64,000 bases of DNA from Erwinia sp. E_sp_B01_1 (GTDB taxonomy: Bacteria > Pseudomonadota > Gammaproteobacteria > Enterobacterales > Enterobacteriaceae), in contig NZ_CP142208.1 of assembly GCF_036865545.1 (NCBI RefSeq), positions 1,116,001 through 1,180,000 on the forward strand, in the 5' to 3' direction. Shown here in pieces: positions 20,635 to 31,919 of this stretch. Under the pieces are notes generated by a model. That model had not been told where the DNA came from. It did not search any database and saw only the letters and a list, made by a program, of their open reading frames with translations. Positions within the stretch are counted from its first letter, which is position 1. Every line of letters begins with the position of its first letter. The translations under genes were made by a program, and so were the position numbers.

Positions 20635-21213
20635 TTAACGGGCGTTTTGCTTGATAAACTCGTGGATGCTGGTGTCCTGAGCCATATCAGAAATCACATC
20701 GCTGAGGGTGGAGTTAACAGCATTGGTGATTTTGGTGTTGTTAGCGGTGAAGGCTCCTTCAACACTGTAAGTCTGGCGATAGTTTTTGATCTGCTTATTG
20801 CCGTTTTTCGCGGTGGCAATAATAGAGATGTCTGCCTTGGTCGTAATGCTGTAACGCACGTTACCCTGGGTGACATCTGCATAGAGATTATTAACGATGA
20901 TCTGCAGATCAACTGCGCCGTTCGGGCCAATCATGTAACCGCGTGCACCCATTTGCTTCTCCAGCACTTCCTGCAGCAGGAAACGCAGGTCGCGCGAAGG
21001 GGTAAGCGTGACGAGCTGGTTATCGCGGGTCACCTTTGCCAGGGCCTGATCGCTACGTTGGTCGGCACCGTTAATACTGACGGTGATGCCGGTCAGGCTT
21101 GGATCCTGTTGTGGCAACTGAATTTTTGGTGAAACGTTGAGTGTGTTGCTGTTGCTTGCACAGCCAGCCAGAATAAACACGGCCAGCAGAGGGAATAATA
21201 ATTTTTTTAACAT
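20635..21213 (-). CDS. yajG: YajG outer lipoprotein
   Basis: A lipoprotein of 192 residues, the same length as E. coli YajG, with function unknown. The lipobox FILAGC places the acylated Cys at about residue 18. I chose the ATG at 21213 (MLKKLLFPLLAV) because it begins the signal peptide; the frame is open 33 codons further upstream without a signal. Upstream of ampG on the same strand, as in E. coli. Confidence 0.94.
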   Translation of the reverse strand: MLKKLLFPLLAVFILAGCASNSNTLNVSPKIQLPQQDPSLTGITVSINGADQRSDQALAKVTRDNQLVTLTPSRDLRFLLQEVLEKQMGARGYMIGPNGAVDLQIIVNNLYADVTQGNVRYSITTKADISIIATAKNGNKQIKNYRQTYSVEGAFTANNTKITNAVNSTLSDVISDMAQDTSIHEFIKQNAR

Positions 21214-21513
21214 GCTTATTTTCTCGATGACAAAGGGTGTAGTGCTGACAAAACTGCCGCCATCATAACATTGCCTGTAACAAGGGGAAGCCCTGATAGC
21301 GCGTAAATTCATCGCCTTGCAATTTTTCAGCGCATGATGAACGCCGTAGCCCTGGCCGGTTTGAGAGAGACAGGTTGCAGCTTTCTCCGTGAAAATGCAC
21401 AGTAGCAGAGATTAAGGCCAGGGTATTTTTATCGCCACAGGTCGGAAACGAAAAAAAACCAGCTAATATTTAAAGGGATGGGGCAGAGCTCACTGTCGTA
21501 GAGGAGTCCAGGT
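21214..21513. other. Divergent yajG/bolA intergenic region
   Basis: This 300-base gap must carry the yajG and bolA promoters. GAGGAG-like ribosome-binding sequence precedes bolA at about 21500. I could not identify a convincing stationary-phase gearbox promoter by eye. Confidence 0.4.
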
Positions 21514-21828
21514 ATGATCCGCGAACAAATAGAAGAAAAGCTAAGAACGGCGTTTACACCTGTTCATCTGGAAGTGCATGACGAAAGTTACCGTCATAAC
21601 GTCCCTGCGGGTGCAGAAAGTCATTTTAAAGTGGTCATTGTCAGTGACAACTTTATTAACCAGCGTTTCCTGATGCGTCATCGCACTATTTATAGTGCGC
21701 TCGCTGATGAACTGGCTGGAAGCGTTCATGCGCTGGCTTTACATACTTACACCGTCAAGGAATGGGAAGGATTACAGGATACTGTTCCCAGTTCTCCAAA
21801 CTGTCGTGGAGCCGGCATGCTGGCCTGA
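21514..21828 (+). CDS. bolA: BolA morphology/stress regulator
   Basis: BolA is a small stress-induced transcriptional regulator that pairs with monothiol glutaredoxins through iron-sulfur clusters. The 104-residue protein has the conserved [14 protein letters not shown] and the [17 protein letters not shown] helix, with the invariant His in ALALHTYT. Followed by its own terminator; divergent from yajG and upstream of tig. Confidence 0.96.
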   Translation: MIREQIEEKLRTAFTPVHLEVHDESYRHNVPAGAESHFKVVIVSDNFINQRFLMRHRTIYSALADELAGSVHALALHTYTVKEWEGLQDTVPSSPNCRGAGMLA

Positions 21829-22146
21829 CAGGGTATTTTCATCTGAAGCGGCCTGCGGGCCGCTTTGTCATTTCTGGGGAAAATTGCGGCCTGGCCCACT
21901 TTTTTATCCTTTATCCGGCAAAAGCAGTGAAGTTAGCCCTCTGTCGGGCTTGTGTAGCCTCGACTCGCTTTAACGTTGCCGCTATAATGCTGCGTCTATT
22001 TTTCCGGAATGTCTTCGGGACGCTTCTGGTAACAGGGATTGTGGTTCTGGCATCAGAAGCCGTCCCGGTTCTTAGTCTCTACCCTGATTCTTATGAAGCA
22101 GGGAGGGCTGAAGTTGACCGAGCACGTGATTTTTTGAGGTAATAAG
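21829..22146. other. bolA-tig intergenic region with structured tig leader
   Basis: A 318-base gap. It begins with the bolA terminator and then carries a perfect TATAAT at 21983-21988, a likely -10 for tig without a clear -35. The predicted leader contains a long hairpin (22017-22028 with 22054-22066, one bulge). No gene is supported here. Confidence 0.5.
21846..21868 (+). terminator. Terminator after bolA
   Basis: An 8-bp GC stem (21846-21853 with 21858-21865) begins 17 bases after the bolA stop. The T run is short (TTTGTC). Confidence 0.65.
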
Positions 22147-23451
22147 ATGCAAGCTTCAGTAGAAACAACTCAGGGTCTGGGCCGTCGCGTTACGATTACC
22201 GTTGATAAAGATGTGATCGAGAATGCGGTGAAAAGTGAGCTGGTCAGCGTATCTAAAAAGGTACGTATCGACGGTTTCCGCAAAGGGAAAGTGCCGATGA
22301 CTGTCGTGGCACAGCGCTACGGTGCTTCCGTTCGCCAGGACGTTCTGGGCGAAATGATGCAGCGCAATTTCGTTGACGCGATCATCAAAGAGAAGATCAA
22401 TCCGGCTGGCGCGCCAAACTATGTGCCAGGCGAATACAAAATGGGCGAAGACTTCACTTTCACCGTTGAATTTGAAGTTTACCCGGAAGTTGAGCTGAAA
22501 GGTCTGGACGCAATCGAAGTTGAAAAACCGGTTGTTGAAGTGACTGATGCAGACGTTGACACCATGCTGGATACCCTGCGCAAGCAGCAGGCCACCTGGA
22601 AAGAAACCGACCGTGCAGCAGAAGCTGAAGACCGCGCAACCCTCGACTTCTCCGGTTCAGTAGACGGTGAAGAGTTCGAAGGCGGCAAAGCGTCTGACTT
22701 CGTACTGGCGATGGGCCAGGGTCGTATGATCCCAGGTTTTGAAGAGGGTGTTGTTGGCCATAAAGCCGGCGAAACTTTCACCATCGACGTAAACTTCCCG
22801 GAAGATTACCACGCTGAAACCCTGAAAGGGAAAGCAGCGAAGTTTGAAATCGTCCTGAAGAAAGTGGAAGAGCGTGAGCTGCCAGAATTCACTGAAGAGT
22901 TCATCAAGCGTTTTGGCGTTGAAGATGGCTCTGTTGCAGGTCTGCGTACCGAAGTGCGTAAAAACATGGAGCGCGAGCTGAAAGGCGCAGTGCGTAACCG
23001 TGTTAAGACTCAGGCTATCGACGGTCTGGTCAGCGCTAACGACATCGAGGTGCCAGTGGCGCTGATCGATGGCGAAATCGACGTGCTGCGTCGCCAGGCT
23101 GCACAGCGCTTTGGCGGTAACGAGAAGCAGGCTTTTGAGCTGCCTCGTGAACTGTTTGAAGAGCAGGCTAAGCGTCGCGTTGTTGTCGGTCTGCTGCTGG
23201 GCGAAGTGATTCGCACACATGAGCTGAAAGCTGACGAAGATCGTGTAAAAGTGCTGATCGAAGAGATGGCTTCTGCTTATGAAGATCCATCAGAAGTGGT
23301 TGAGTTCTACAGCAAAAACAATGAGCTGATGAACAACATGCGTAACGTTGCTCTGGAAGAACAGGCGGTGGAAGCCGTACTGGAAAAAGCTAAAGTGACC
23401 GAAAAAGCCACTAACTTCCAGGAACTGATGAACCAGACCCAACCGGCCTGA
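22147..23451 (+). CDS. tig: Trigger factor
   Basis: Trigger factor is the ribosome-bound chaperone and peptidyl-prolyl isomerase that meets nascent chains. The 434-residue product (E. coli 432) has the ribosome-binding signature GFRKGKVP near residue 44. The FKBP-type domain spans about 150-245 ([17 protein letters not shown]...[13 protein letters not shown]) and an alpha-helical C-terminal domain follows. Precedes the clpP-clpX-lon block and ends at a strong terminator. Confidence 0.98.
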   Translation: MQASVETTQGLGRRVTITVDKDVIENAVKSELVSVSKKVRIDGFRKGKVPMTVVAQRYGASVRQDVLGEMMQRNFVDAIIKEKINPAGAPNYVPGEYKMGEDFTFTVEFEVYPEVELKGLDAIEVEKPVVEVTDADVDTMLDTLRKQQATWKETDRAAEAEDRATLDFSGSVDGEEFEGGKASDFVLAMGQGRMIPGFEEGVVGHKAGETFTIDVNFPEDYHAETLKGKAAKFEIVLKKVEERELPEFTEEFIKRFGVEDGSVAGLRTEVRKNMERELKGAVRNRVKTQAIDGLVSANDIEVPVALIDGEIDVLRRQAAQRFGGNEKQAFELPRELFEEQAKRRVVVGLLLGEVIRTHELKADEDRVKVLIEEMASAYEDPSEVVEFYSKNNELMNNMRNVALEEQAVEAVLEKAKVTEKATNFQELMNQTQPA

Positions 23452-23474
23452 TTATCTGATTCTGAAAGATAAAT

Positions 23475-23508
23475 AAAAGCCCGCGGTTGTGATGACCGCG
23501 GGCTTTTT
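23475..23508 (+). terminator. Terminator after tig
   Basis: A 13-bp stem (23475-23487 with 23495-23507) ends in a run of T. Very strong and well placed. Confidence 0.92.
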
Positions 23509-23620
23509 GCTTTTTATCGGTTGCCCGGATGTGCCATTTGTCGTCTATTCGCTCAGTAAACCGGCAAAATATCAACTATGCTACTTTTCCTGGTTAGCAG
23601 TTGCGAAAAACGTTGTTATG

Positions 23621-23650
23621 CTTGAATCAGCGGGGCAGCATCCCCAGATA
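23621..23650 (+). promoter_or_regulatory. Sigma-32 (heat-shock) promoter of clpP
   Basis: CTTGAAT at 23621-23627 and CCCCAGATA at 23642-23650, separated by 14 bases, fit the RpoH consensus. clpP is a known heat-shock gene in E. coli. Confidence 0.75.
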
Positions 23651-23787
23651 GGATTTATGGCGTACTGAGTCTGGTCTTGATTGTTCCCCTGCGTATGGGG
23701 AAAGTAATGGAAACATAGTGTTCCGGATCGCTCTCAAGTAGAATTGGTACGGAGTGTTGCCAAAAGAAATTTATCCAGGAGACGGTA

Positions 23788-24411
23788 ATGTCATACAGTG
23801 GCGAACGTGAACAAACTGCACCTCATATGGCTTTGGTGCCGATGGTGGTCGAACAAACCTCTCGCGGAGAGCGTTCTTACGACATTTTTTCTCGCCTGCT
23901 AAAAGAGCGCATTATCTTCCTGACCGGTCAGGTTGAAGATCATATGGCGAACCTGATCGTCGCTCAGATGCTGTTTCTGGAAGCTGAGAACCCGGAAAAA
24001 GATATCCACCTTTATATTAACTCTCCTGGCGGCGTGATTACCGCAGGGATGTCGATCTACGACACCATGAAGTTCATCAAGCCGGATGTCAGCACTATCT
24101 GTATGGGCCAGGCGTGCTCTATGGGTGCGTTTCTGCTGACCGCTGGTGCTAAAGGCAAGCGTTACTGCCTGCCGAACTCCCGCGTAATGATCCACCAGCC
24201 GCTGGGTGGTTATCAGGGTCAGGCGACGGATATTGAAATCCATGCGCGTGAGATTCTGAAAGTGAAGCAGCGCATGAATGAACTGATGGCTGAACATACG
24301 GGCAAAACGCTTGAAGAAATAGAGAGAGACACGGAACGTGACCGTTTCCTGTCAGCGAGCGAAGCTGTAGAGTATGGGCTGGTCGATTCAATTCTTACGC
24401 ATCGCACATAA
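23788..24411 (+). CDS. clpP: ClpP protease subunit
   Basis: Proteolytic subunit that assembles as a double heptamer with ClpX or ClpA. The 207-residue protein matches E. coli length including a short propeptide. The catalytic triad is visible as Ser in GQACSMGAF, His in MIHQPLGG and Asp in ERDTERD. The residue before the nucleophile is Cys where E. coli has Ala. An AGGAGA ribosome site precedes the ATG. Upstream of clpX by 119 bases. Confidence 0.98.
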   Translation: MSYSGEREQTAPHMALVPMVVEQTSRGERSYDIFSRLLKERIIFLTGQVEDHMANLIVAQMLFLEAENPEKDIHLYINSPGGVITAGMSIYDTMKFIKPDVSTICMGQACSMGAFLLTAGAKGKRYCLPNSRVMIHQPLGGYQGQATDIEIHAREILKVKQRMNELMAEHTGKTLEEIERDTERDRFLSASEAVEYGLVDSILTHRT

Positions 24412-24530
24412 GCCTGATGCCCATCCGTCGTCTATAGTTAAGGATGGGCTGGAGCAACGAATGAGGGTGCCGCAAGGCGGCATCATCGCCGCAACAGAGT
24501 GCGGACGAAGATAACAGAAGAGGTTAACTG

Positions 24531-25805
24531 ATGACAGATAAGCGCAAAGACGGTTCAGGAAAGCTGCTGTACTGCTCTTTTTGCGGCAAAAGCCAGCATG
24601 AAGTGCGCAAGCTGATTGCCGGCCCGTCAGTGTATGTCTGCGATGAATGTGTTGATCTATGCAACGACATTATTCGCGAAGAGATCAAAGAGGTTGCGCC
24701 ACACCGTGAACGCAGCGCACTGCCGACGCCGCATGAAATCCGCCATCACCTCGACGATTACGTTATCGGCCAGGAACGGGCGAAGAAAGTGCTGGCCGTA
24801 GCGGTCTATAATCACTACAAACGCCTGCGTAATGGCGACACCAGCAATGGCATCGAGCTGGGCAAAAGTAACATTTTGCTGATTGGTCCAACCGGGAGTG
24901 GTAAAACACTGCTGGCTGAAACCCTTGCCCGCCTGCTGGATGTGCCGTTCACCATGGCTGATGCCACCACCCTGACCGAAGCGGGTTACGTGGGTGAAGA
25001 CGTCGAGAACATCATTCAGAAGCTGCTGCAGAAATGTGATTATGATGTGCAGAAAGCGCAGCGCGGCATCGTTTATATCGATGAAATTGATAAAATTTCC
25101 CGCAAATCCGATAATCCATCAATCACCCGTGACGTGTCGGGCGAAGGCGTACAGCAGGCGCTGCTTAAGCTGATTGAAGGGACCGTGGCGGCCGTGCCTC
25201 CTCAGGGCGGACGTAAGCATCCCCAGCAGGAATTCCTGCAGGTTGATACTTCCAAAATCCTGTTTATCTGTGGTGGTGCTTTTGCCGGGCTGGACAAGGT
25301 TATCTCTCAGCGTGTTGAAACCGGATCGGGTATTGGCTTTGGTGCCACCGTGAAGGGTAAAGCTGAAAAAGCGACCGAAGGTCAGCTGCTTGAGCAGGTT
25401 GAACCGGAAGATTTGATTAAATTCGGCCTGATCCCTGAATTTATCGGCCGTCTGCCGGTCGTGGCAACGCTGAACGAATTGAGTGAAGAAGCGCTGATTC
25501 AGATCCTGCGCGAGCCGAAAAACGCCCTGACCAAGCAGTATCAGGCGCTGTTTAATCTTGAAGGTGTGGATCTGGAATTCCGCGACGAAGCCCTGACGGC
25601 GATTGCCAAAAAAGCGATGTCACGTAAAACAGGTGCCCGTGGCCTGCGATCTATTGTGGAAGGCGCGCTGCTGAACACCATGTACGATCTTCCTTCACTG
25701 GACGATGTGGAAAAAGTGGTCATTGACGATTCAGTCATTGACGGGCAAAGCGAACCCTTGCTGATTTATGGAAAACAGGATGCTCAACAGGCATCTGGTG
25801 AATAA
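24531..25805 (+). CDS. clpX: ClpX ATPase/unfoldase
   Basis: AAA+ unfoldase that feeds substrates such as SsrA-tagged proteins to ClpP. The 424-residue protein equals E. coli. Order: N-terminal zinc domain ([13 protein letters not shown]...VCDECVDLC, four Cys), Walker A GPTGSGKT near residue 120, pore loop GYVGED, Walker [10 protein letters not shown], the ClpP-contacting IGF-type loop (seen as SGIGFGATV), and sensor-2 [10 protein letters not shown]. Followed by a strong terminator, then lon. Confidence 0.98.
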   Translation: MTDKRKDGSGKLLYCSFCGKSQHEVRKLIAGPSVYVCDECVDLCNDIIREEIKEVAPHRERSALPTPHEIRHHLDDYVIGQERAKKVLAVAVYNHYKRLRNGDTSNGIELGKSNILLIGPTGSGKTLLAETLARLLDVPFTMADATTLTEAGYVGEDVENIIQKLLQKCDYDVQKAQRGIVYIDEIDKISRKSDNPSITRDVSGEGVQQALLKLIEGTVAAVPPQGGRKHPQQEFLQVDTSKILFICGGAFAGLDKVISQRVETGSGIGFGATVKGKAEKATEGQLLEQVEPEDLIKFGLIPEFIGRLPVVATLNELSEEALIQILREPKNALTKQYQALFNLEGVDLEFRDEALTAIAKKAMSRKTGARGLRSIVEGALLNTMYDLPSLDDVEKVVIDDSVIDGQSEPLLIYGKQDAQQASGE

Positions 25806-25835
25806 ATAACCACACAATTCCAGTCAGTTATCTTA

Positions 25836-25866
25836 AAAAGGGGGAATTTATTCCCCCTTTTGCTTT
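25836..25866 (+). terminator. Terminator after clpX
   Basis: An 11-bp stem (25836-25846 with 25851-25861) with loop TTTA and a T-rich tail. Separates clpX from the lon promoter. Confidence 0.9.
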
Positions 25867-25882
25867 TCTCTCGCAGATAACA

Positions 25883-25909
25883 TTGAATGTCTTATATTCA
25901 TCCCCATAT
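25883..25909 (+). promoter_or_regulatory. Sigma-32 (heat-shock) promoter of lon
   Basis: TTGAAT at 25883-25888 and CCCCATAT at 25902-25909 with a 13-base spacer closely match the RpoH consensus and the known E. coli lon promoter. Confidence 0.88.
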
Positions 25910-25996
25910 ACTCAACTACCTGTGGGTAAAACTGCACTTTAGTTGTCTGTTGCGGTTCCCATCACCCTGGCGGAAATTAAACTAAGAGAGAGCTCT

Positions 25997-28351
25997 ATGA
26001 ATCCTGAGCGTTCTGAACGCATTGAAATCCCTGTGTTGCCGTTGCGTGACGTAGTGGTTTATCCGCACATGGTAATTCCGTTGTTTGTCGGCCGTGAAAA
26101 ATCTATTCGCTGCCTTGAAGCCGCCATGGACCATGATAAAAAAATCATGCTGGTCGCTCAGAAAGAAGCTTCAACGGATGAGCCTGGCATTAACGATCTC
26201 TTTTCTGTAGGGACCGTAGCCTCTATTTTGCAAATGCTGAAACTGCCAGACGGTACGGTAAAAGTGCTGGTAGAAGGCCTGCAACGTGCGCATATCACCA
26301 CGCTTGCTGATAATGGCGATCACTTCACAGCCCAGGCTGAATACCTGGCATCACCTGAAATCGATGAGCGCGAGCAGGAAGTGCTGGTGCGCACCGCGAT
26401 TAATCAGTTTGAAGGCTATATCAAACTGAACAAGAAAATCCCACCGGAAGTGCTGACCTCACTGAACAGCATTGAAGATGCTGCACGTCTGGCCGATACG
26501 GTGGCAGCGCATATGCCGCTGAAGCTGGCTGACAAACAGTCGGTGCTGGAAATGTCAGACGTGAATGAACGTCTGGAGTATCTGATGGCGATGATGGAGT
26601 CAGAGATTGATCTGCTCCAGGTGGAAAAACGTATCCGCAATCGCGTTAAAAAGCAGATGGAAAAAAGCCAGCGCGAGTACTATCTGAACGAGCAGATGAA
26701 GGCGATTCAGAAAGAACTTGGCGAAATGGACGATGCGCCTGATGAAAATGAAGCGCTGAAACGCAAAATCGATGCGGCAAAAATGCCGAAAGAGGCGCGT
26801 GACAAAACGGAAGCTGAACTGCAGAAGCTGAAGATGATGTCACCGATGTCTGCGGAAGCAACCGTAGTGCGTGGCTATATCGACTGGATGGTGCAGGTTC
26901 CGTGGAATGCGCGCAGCAAGGTTAAAAAAGACCTGGTCAAAGCTCAGGAAACGCTGGATACCGATCACTTCGGTCTGGAACGTGTGAAAGACCGCATCCT
27001 TGAGTATTTGGCAGTACAGAGTCGTGTCAGCAAAATCAAAGGGCCGATCCTGTGTCTGGTTGGGCCTCCTGGTGTGGGTAAAACTTCGCTTGGCCAGTCT
27101 ATTGCTAAGGCAACGGGCCGTAAGTATGTCCGTATGGCGCTGGGTGGCGTGCGCGATGAAGCGGAAATTCGTGGTCACCGCCGTACCTATATTGGTTCAA
27201 TGCCGGGCAAACTGATCCAGAAAATGGCAAAAGTAGGGGTCAAAAACCCGCTTTTCCTGCTGGATGAAATCGACAAAATGTCTTCTGACATGCGGGGCGA
27301 TCCAGCTTCAGCACTGCTTGAGGTGCTGGATCCGGAGCAGAACATTGCTTTTAACGACCATTACCTGGAAGTTGATTACGATCTCTCCGACGTGATGTTT
27401 GTGGCAACGTCTAACTCCATGAATATCCCTGCGCCGCTGCTGGACCGTATGGAGGTGATTCGTCTCTCGGGTTATACCGAAGATGAGAAACTGAACATTG
27501 CCAAACAGCACCTGCTGTCGAAACAGATTGAACGTAACGCGCTGAAGAGCAATGAAATCACGGTTGATGACAGTGCTATTGTCAGCATTATCCGTTACTA
27601 CACCCGTGAAGCGGGCGTGCGTAGCCTTGAGCGTGAATTGTCCAAGCTGTGCCGTAAGGCGGTGAAAACCCTGCTGATGGATAAATCCGTTAAGCATATT
27701 TTGATCAATGCCGACAACCTGAAAGATTTCCTGGGCGTACAGCGTTACGACTATGGCCGTGCGGAAAATGAAAACCGTGTAGGTCAGGTAACGGGGCTGG
27801 CCTGGACTGAAGTGGGTGGCGACCTGCTGACCATTGAAACCGCCTGTGTGCCTGGTAAAGGCAAGTTGACCTATACCGGTTCACTGGGTGAAGTCATGCA
27901 GGAATCCATTCAGGCAGCACTGACCGTAGTCCGTGCGCGTGCCGAGAAGCTGGGCATCAACGGGGACTTCTACGAGAAGCGTGATATTCACGTTCACGTA
28001 CCTGAAGGGGCAACGCCGAAGGATGGTCCAAGCGCCGGTATCGCCATGTGTACCGCTCTGGTTTCCTGCCTGACCGGTAACCCGGTTCGTGCAGATGTTG
28101 CCATGACCGGAGAGATTACGCTGCGTGGTCAGGTTCTGCCTATCGGCGGTCTGAAAGAAAAACTGCTGGCAGCACACCGTGGTGGTATCAAAACGGTGCT
28201 TATTCCTGATGAAAACAAACGCGATCTGGAAGAGATTCCGGACAACGTTATCGCCGATCTGGATATCCATCCGGTGAAGCGCATCGAGGAAGTGCTGACG
28301 CTTGCTCTGCAAAATGCTCCTTATGGCATGCAGGTAGCGACCGCAAAATAG
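25997..28351 (+). CDS. lon: Lon ATP-dependent protease
   Basis: AAA+ serine protease that degrades misfolded proteins and regulators such as SulA and RcsA. From the ATG at 25997 ([15 protein letters not shown]) it has 784 residues, exactly as in E. coli; the frame is open 18 codons upstream but that part lies in the promoter leader. N-terminal LAN domain, Walker A GPPGVGKT near 356, Walker B FLLDEIDK, and the Ser-Lys dyad in [11 protein letters not shown] and [13 protein letters not shown]. Confidence 0.98.
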   Translation: MNPERSERIEIPVLPLRDVVVYPHMVIPLFVGREKSIRCLEAAMDHDKKIMLVAQKEASTDEPGINDLFSVGTVASILQMLKLPDGTVKVLVEGLQRAHITTLADNGDHFTAQAEYLASPEIDEREQEVLVRTAINQFEGYIKLNKKIPPEVLTSLNSIEDAARLADTVAAHMPLKLADKQSVLEMSDVNERLEYLMAMMESEIDLLQVEKRIRNRVKKQMEKSQREYYLNEQMKAIQKELGEMDDAPDENEALKRKIDAAKMPKEARDKTEAELQKLKMMSPMSAEATVVRGYIDWMVQVPWNARSKVKKDLVKAQETLDTDHFGLERVKDRILEYLAVQSRVSKIKGPILCLVGPPGVGKTSLGQSIAKATGRKYVRMALGGVRDEAEIRGHRRTYIGSMPGKLIQKMAKVGVKNPLFLLDEIDKMSSDMRGDPASALLEVLDPEQNIAFNDHYLEVDYDLSDVMFVATSNSMNIPAPLLDRMEVIRLSGYTEDEKLNIAKQHLLSKQIERNALKSNEITVDDSAIVSIIRYYTREAGVRSLERELSKLCRKAVKTLLMDKSVKHILINADNLKDFLGVQRYDYGRAENENRVGQVTGLAWTEVGGDLLTIETACVPGKGKLTYTGSLGEVMQESIQAALTVVRARAEKLGINGDFYEKRDIHVHVPEGATPKDGPSAGIAMCTALVSCLTGNPVRADVAMTGEITLRGQVLPIGGLKEKLLAAHRGGIKTVLIPDENKRDLEEIPDNVIADLDIHPVKRIEEVLTLALQNAPYGMQVATAK

Positions 28352-28371
28352 TGACCTGAAACAAAAAGAAC

Positions 28372-28407
28372 GCTGGCAGGCAAATTGGGACTTGCCAGCT
28401 TTTTTTT
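28372..28407 (+). terminator. Terminator after lon
   Basis: GCTGGCA (28372-28378) pairs with TGCCAGC (28393-28399) and is followed by eight T residues. Confidence 0.85.
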
Positions 28408-28550
28408 GTGCCGCTAATTTAGAGAGCTGTTAAGCCAGTGACGGCGAGGCCGTATCAGGCGTAGCATAATTAAATCCAGATAATTGATACGCTTTCGTAA
28501 CAGGTGGGAAACCTGCTTATGAAGTGAATAATAAAAGAGAGGATTATTGA

Positions 28551-28823
28551 GTGAATAAGTCACAGTTGATCGACAAAATTGCTGCAAGCGCTGACATTTC
28601 TAAAGCAGCAGCGGGACGTGTAGTAGATGCTTTCATGAGTTCAGTGTCCGATTCACTGAAAGAGGGCGACGAAGTAGCGCTGGTAGGCTTCGGCACCTTC
28701 TCCGTGCGTGAGCGCTCAGAGCGCACTGGTCGTAACCCACAGACCGGCAAAGAGATCACCATTCCTGCAGGCAAAGTGCCTGGCTTCCGTGCTGGCAAAG
28801 CGCTGAAAGACGCCGTTAACTAA
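28551..28823 (+). CDS. hupB: DNA-binding protein HU-beta
   Basis: HU-beta bends and compacts DNA as a dimer with itself or HU-alpha. The 90-residue protein has the family signature [28 protein letters not shown] with the DNA-intercalating Pro region. It starts with GTG at 28551, just after AGAGGATTATTGA; E. coli hupB also begins [11 protein letters not shown]. Between lon and ppiD as in E. coli. Confidence 0.97.
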   Translation: MNKSQLIDKIAASADISKAAAGRVVDAFMSSVSDSLKEGDEVALVGFGTFSVRERSERTGRNPQTGKEITIPAGKVPGFRAGKALKDAVN

Positions 28824-28897
28824 TGGCGGTATGCTTCCACCGCTGCAATTTCTTCGGTGGAGTGAGGATTGTCCAGGCGTTCTCATGTACCATACGG

Positions 28898-28928
28898 GGC
28901 ACATCAGCATTCTGATGTGCCTTTTTTT
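28898..28928 (+). terminator. Terminator after hupB
   Basis: A perfect 10-bp stem (28898-28907 with 28912-28921), loop CATT, followed by a run of T. Confidence 0.92.
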
Positions 28929-29064
28929 ATGTTTTCATGACATTTGCTTTTTGCGGTTGTCATAGTGGCGTGCGGTTTGCTACGCAGCGGCGTGGAGCGT
29001 CCCCGGGATGCGGGACGAAAGCGCAAAGGTTTACATTCACACTACAGCGGAGTGTTGTCACACC

Positions 29065-30936
29065 ATGATGGACAATTTACGCGCGGCTTCGAATAATGTC
29101 GTGCTCAAAATTATATTGGCTTTGATCATTCTTTCTTTCGTACTGACCGGCGTGGGTGGTTACCTGACCGGCGGTAACGGAGACTATGCTGCCAAAGTTA
29201 ACGGACAGGAAATCAGCCGCGCGCAGCTCGAGAACGCATTTTCTAATGAACGTTCCCGTCAGCAGCAGCAGTTAGGTGAGCAGTTCTCTCAGCTGGCTGG
29301 TAATCCGGCTTACCTTCAGCAGATCCGCCAGCAGGCCCTGTCTCAACTGGTCGATGAAACTTTACTGACCGGTTATGCCAAAGAGTTGGGTCTGGCTATC
29401 AGCGACGATCAAATCAAGCAGGCCATTTTCAGCCAGCCCGCCTTCCAGACCAACGGTAAATTCGATAATGCCAAATACCTTGGCCTGATCAATCAGATGG
29501 GCTTTTCTGCCGACAGTTATGCTGAGGCCCTGCGTAAGCAGTTGACCACCCAGCAGTTGATCGCTTCCATCACCGGAACGGACTTTATGCTGACGGGTGA
29601 AACGGATGCTCTGGCGGCACTGGTTTCTCAGGAACGTCTGGTACGTGAAGCGACCATCAACGTCGCGGCGCTGACGGCTAAGCAGACGGTCAGCCCGGAA
29701 GAGATCAAAAACTACTACGAGCAGAACAAAAACAGCTTTATGTCTCCTGAGCAGTTCCGCGTCAGCTACATTAAGCTGGATGCTGCTTCTCTGCAGGAAA
29801 CCGCCAGCGAGAGTGAAATTCAGAGCTGGTACGATCAACATCAGGCTGAATATACCCAGCCTCAGCGCACCCGTTACAGCATCATCCAGACCAAATCGGA
29901 AGCGGATGCTCAGGCCGTACTGGACGCGTTGAAAAAGGGCGGTGACTTTGCTGCGCTGGCAAAAGAGAAATCTGTTGACCCAATCTCTGCCCGTAAAGGT
30001 GGCGACATGGGCTGGCTGGAGCCAGCTACCACGCCTGACGAACTGAAATCTGCAGGCCTGAAAGAGAAAGGTCAGCTTTCTGGGGTGATCAAATCTTCAG
30101 TAGGCTTCCTGGTTGCCCGTCTGGATGATGTTCAGGCGCAGCAAATTAAGCCACTTTCTGCCGTACATGATGACCTTGCCGCAAAAGTGAAGCAGGAAAA
30201 AGCGATCGATGCTTATTACAAACTGCAGCAGAAAGTCAGTGATGCAGCGAGTAATGACAATGAATCTCTGGCTGGTGCCGAGCAGGTTGCAGGCGTCAAG
30301 GCGGTGGAAACTGGCTGGTTCAGTCACGAAAACCCGCCTGCCGAGCTGAACTTTAAGCAGGTAGAGCAGGCAATCTTTAGCGGCGATCTGGTCGGTGAGA
30401 ATGGTGCCCCTGGCAACAACTCCGACATCATTACCGTAGAGGGCGATCGTGCTTTCGTCCTGCGCGTTAGCGAGCACAAACCTGAAGCAGTTAAACCGCT
30501 TGATCAGGTGACGGCTGAGATTACTGACTCTCTGAAAACTCAGAAAGCGCAGAAAGAAGCCAAAGCTCAGGCTGACAAACTGCTGGCCGATCTCAAAGCA
30601 GGCAAAGGCGAGCAGGCGATGAAAGCGGCTAACCTGAGCTTCAGCAACCAGAAAACACTGACCCGCAATGGTCAGGATGCTGCTTCCCAGGCTGCTTTCA
30701 CCATGAGCCAGCCAGAGAAGGGCAAGCCTTCTTACGCGGTCAGTGAAGATGGCGAAGGTAACGTGCTGCTGCTGGCGCTGGATGAAGTTCGCAGCGGAGC
30801 CATGCCGGATGCACAGAAGAACGCGATGGTTCAGGGTGTGACGCAGAATAATGCGCAAATCGCCTTCGAAGCGCTGCTCAGCAACCTGCGTAAAGAAGCA
30901 AAAATCAAATACGGTGCAGCTGCGCAGGCCCAGTAA
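29065..30936 (+). CDS. ppiD: PpiD periplasmic folding chaperone
   Basis: Inner-membrane-anchored periplasmic chaperone near the Sec translocon. The 623-residue protein matches E. coli: one membrane helix at about residues 13-35 (VVLKIILALIILSFVLTGVGGYL), a SurA-like N-domain, a parvulin-like domain around 265-355 (TRYSIIQTKSEADAQ...GGDMGWL), and a C-terminal domain. The ATG at 29065 (MMDNLRAASNN) matches E. coli; an ORF start at 29008 would add unrelated residues. Confidence 0.96.
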   Translation: MMDNLRAASNNVVLKIILALIILSFVLTGVGGYLTGGNGDYAAKVNGQEISRAQLENAFSNERSRQQQQLGEQFSQLAGNPAYLQQIRQQALSQLVDETLLTGYAKELGLAISDDQIKQAIFSQPAFQTNGKFDNAKYLGLINQMGFSADSYAEALRKQLTTQQLIASITGTDFMLTGETDALAALVSQERLVREATINVAALTAKQTVSPEEIKNYYEQNKNSFMSPEQFRVSYIKLDAASLQETASESEIQSWYDQHQAEYTQPQRTRYSIIQTKSEADAQAVLDALKKGGDFAALAKEKSVDPISARKGGDMGWLEPATTPDELKSAGLKEKGQLSGVIKSSVGFLVARLDDVQAQQIKPLSAVHDDLAAKVKQEKAIDAYYKLQQKVSDAASNDNESLAGAEQVAGVKAVETGWFSHENPPAELNFKQVEQAIFSGDLVGENGAPGNNSDIITVEGDRAFVLRVSEHKPEAVKPLDQVTAEITDSLKTQKAQKEAKAQADKLLADLKAGKGEQAMKAANLSFSNQKTLTRNGQDAASQAAFTMSQPEKGKPSYAVSEDGEGNVLLLALDEVRSGAMPDAQKNAMVQGVTQNNAQIAFEALLSNLRKEAKIKYGAAAQAQ

Positions 30937-30969
30937 GCCTCGCAAAATTCCTGCAACGATTTGCAAATC

Positions 30970-30996
30970 AAAAGGCCGCTTTCGCGGCCTTTTCCA
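30970..30996 (+). terminator. Terminator after ppiD
   Basis: A 10-bp stem (30970-30979 with 30984-30993), loop TTTC, ending in four T. Confidence 0.85.
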
Positions 30997-31039
30997 TTTC
31001 TGAATTCCACCCTTTGTGACTTCGTTTTTGCCGCTGTAG

Positions 31040-31408
<369 letters not shown>

Positions 31409-31517
31409 CATCTCTCGCGAGTTTAACGCATTGTTCAGAGTGCGGCAGCTTCCGCTGCTAATCTGTAGAGGTCATACCAGTTGGTGTGACCTCTGTTGAT
31501 TAAGGGGCAGCGTTATT

Positions 31518-31919
31518 ATGTTTACCACCATTAAAGTCCGTGGCTATCATCTGGATGTTTATCAGCACGTTAACAATGCCCGCTATCTTGAATTCCTTGA
31601 GGAAGCCCGTTGGGAATGGCTTGAAGGGCTGAAGTCGTTCAGCTGGCTGCAGGAAAATCACCTGGCGTTTGTCGTGGTCAATATCAACATTAATTATCGC
31701 CGTCCGGCGGTCATGGGGGATGTGTTGAATATTCAAAGCAAGCTGGTGCAGCTGGGCGGGAAAAGTGGCGTTATAGGTCAGACGGTGACGCTGGCACCTC
31801 TGGGCGAAGCCGTAGCAGACGCCACGCTGACTTTTGCCTGCATCGATCTGCGCACGCAAAAGGCGCAGCCGATGGAGGGAGAGCTGAAAAGAAGGATGGA
31901 AGAGATGCTGTCAGCGTAA
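31518..31919 (+). CDS. fadM: Long-chain acyl-CoA thioesterase FadM
   Basis: A 133-residue hotdog-fold thioesterase like E. coli FadM (YbaW), which hydrolyses long-chain acyl-CoAs formed in oleate degradation. The active-site region [24 protein letters not shown] near the N-terminus and [13 protein letters not shown] are nearly identical to E. coli. Its last 9 bases overlap the end of queC, which is convergent. Confidence 0.95.
   Translation: MFTTIKVRGYHLDVYQHVNNARYLEFLEEARWEWLEGLKSFSWLQENHLAFVVVNININYRRPAVMGDVLNIQSKLVQLGGKSGVIGQTVTLAPLGEAVADATLTFACIDLRTQKAQPMEGELKRRMEEMLSA

Larger units (their letters stand above)
23452..23787. other. tig-clpP intergenic region
   Basis: A 336-base gap holding the tig terminator at its left end and the clpP promoter region. 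A sigma-32-type promoter is visible at 23621-23650. I see no RNA gene or further ORF. Confidence 0.6.

Noticed and set aside
24109..24129. Cys before the ClpP nucleophile Ser (Ala in E. coli)
   Set aside because: A conservative change in an otherwise intact active site; I believe it is common in other Enterobacterales, so not treated as a finding.
25943..25996. N-terminal extension of lon
   Set aside because: The extra 18 codons lie in the leader just after the heat-shock promoter, and Lon begins at [10 protein letters not shown] in relatives.
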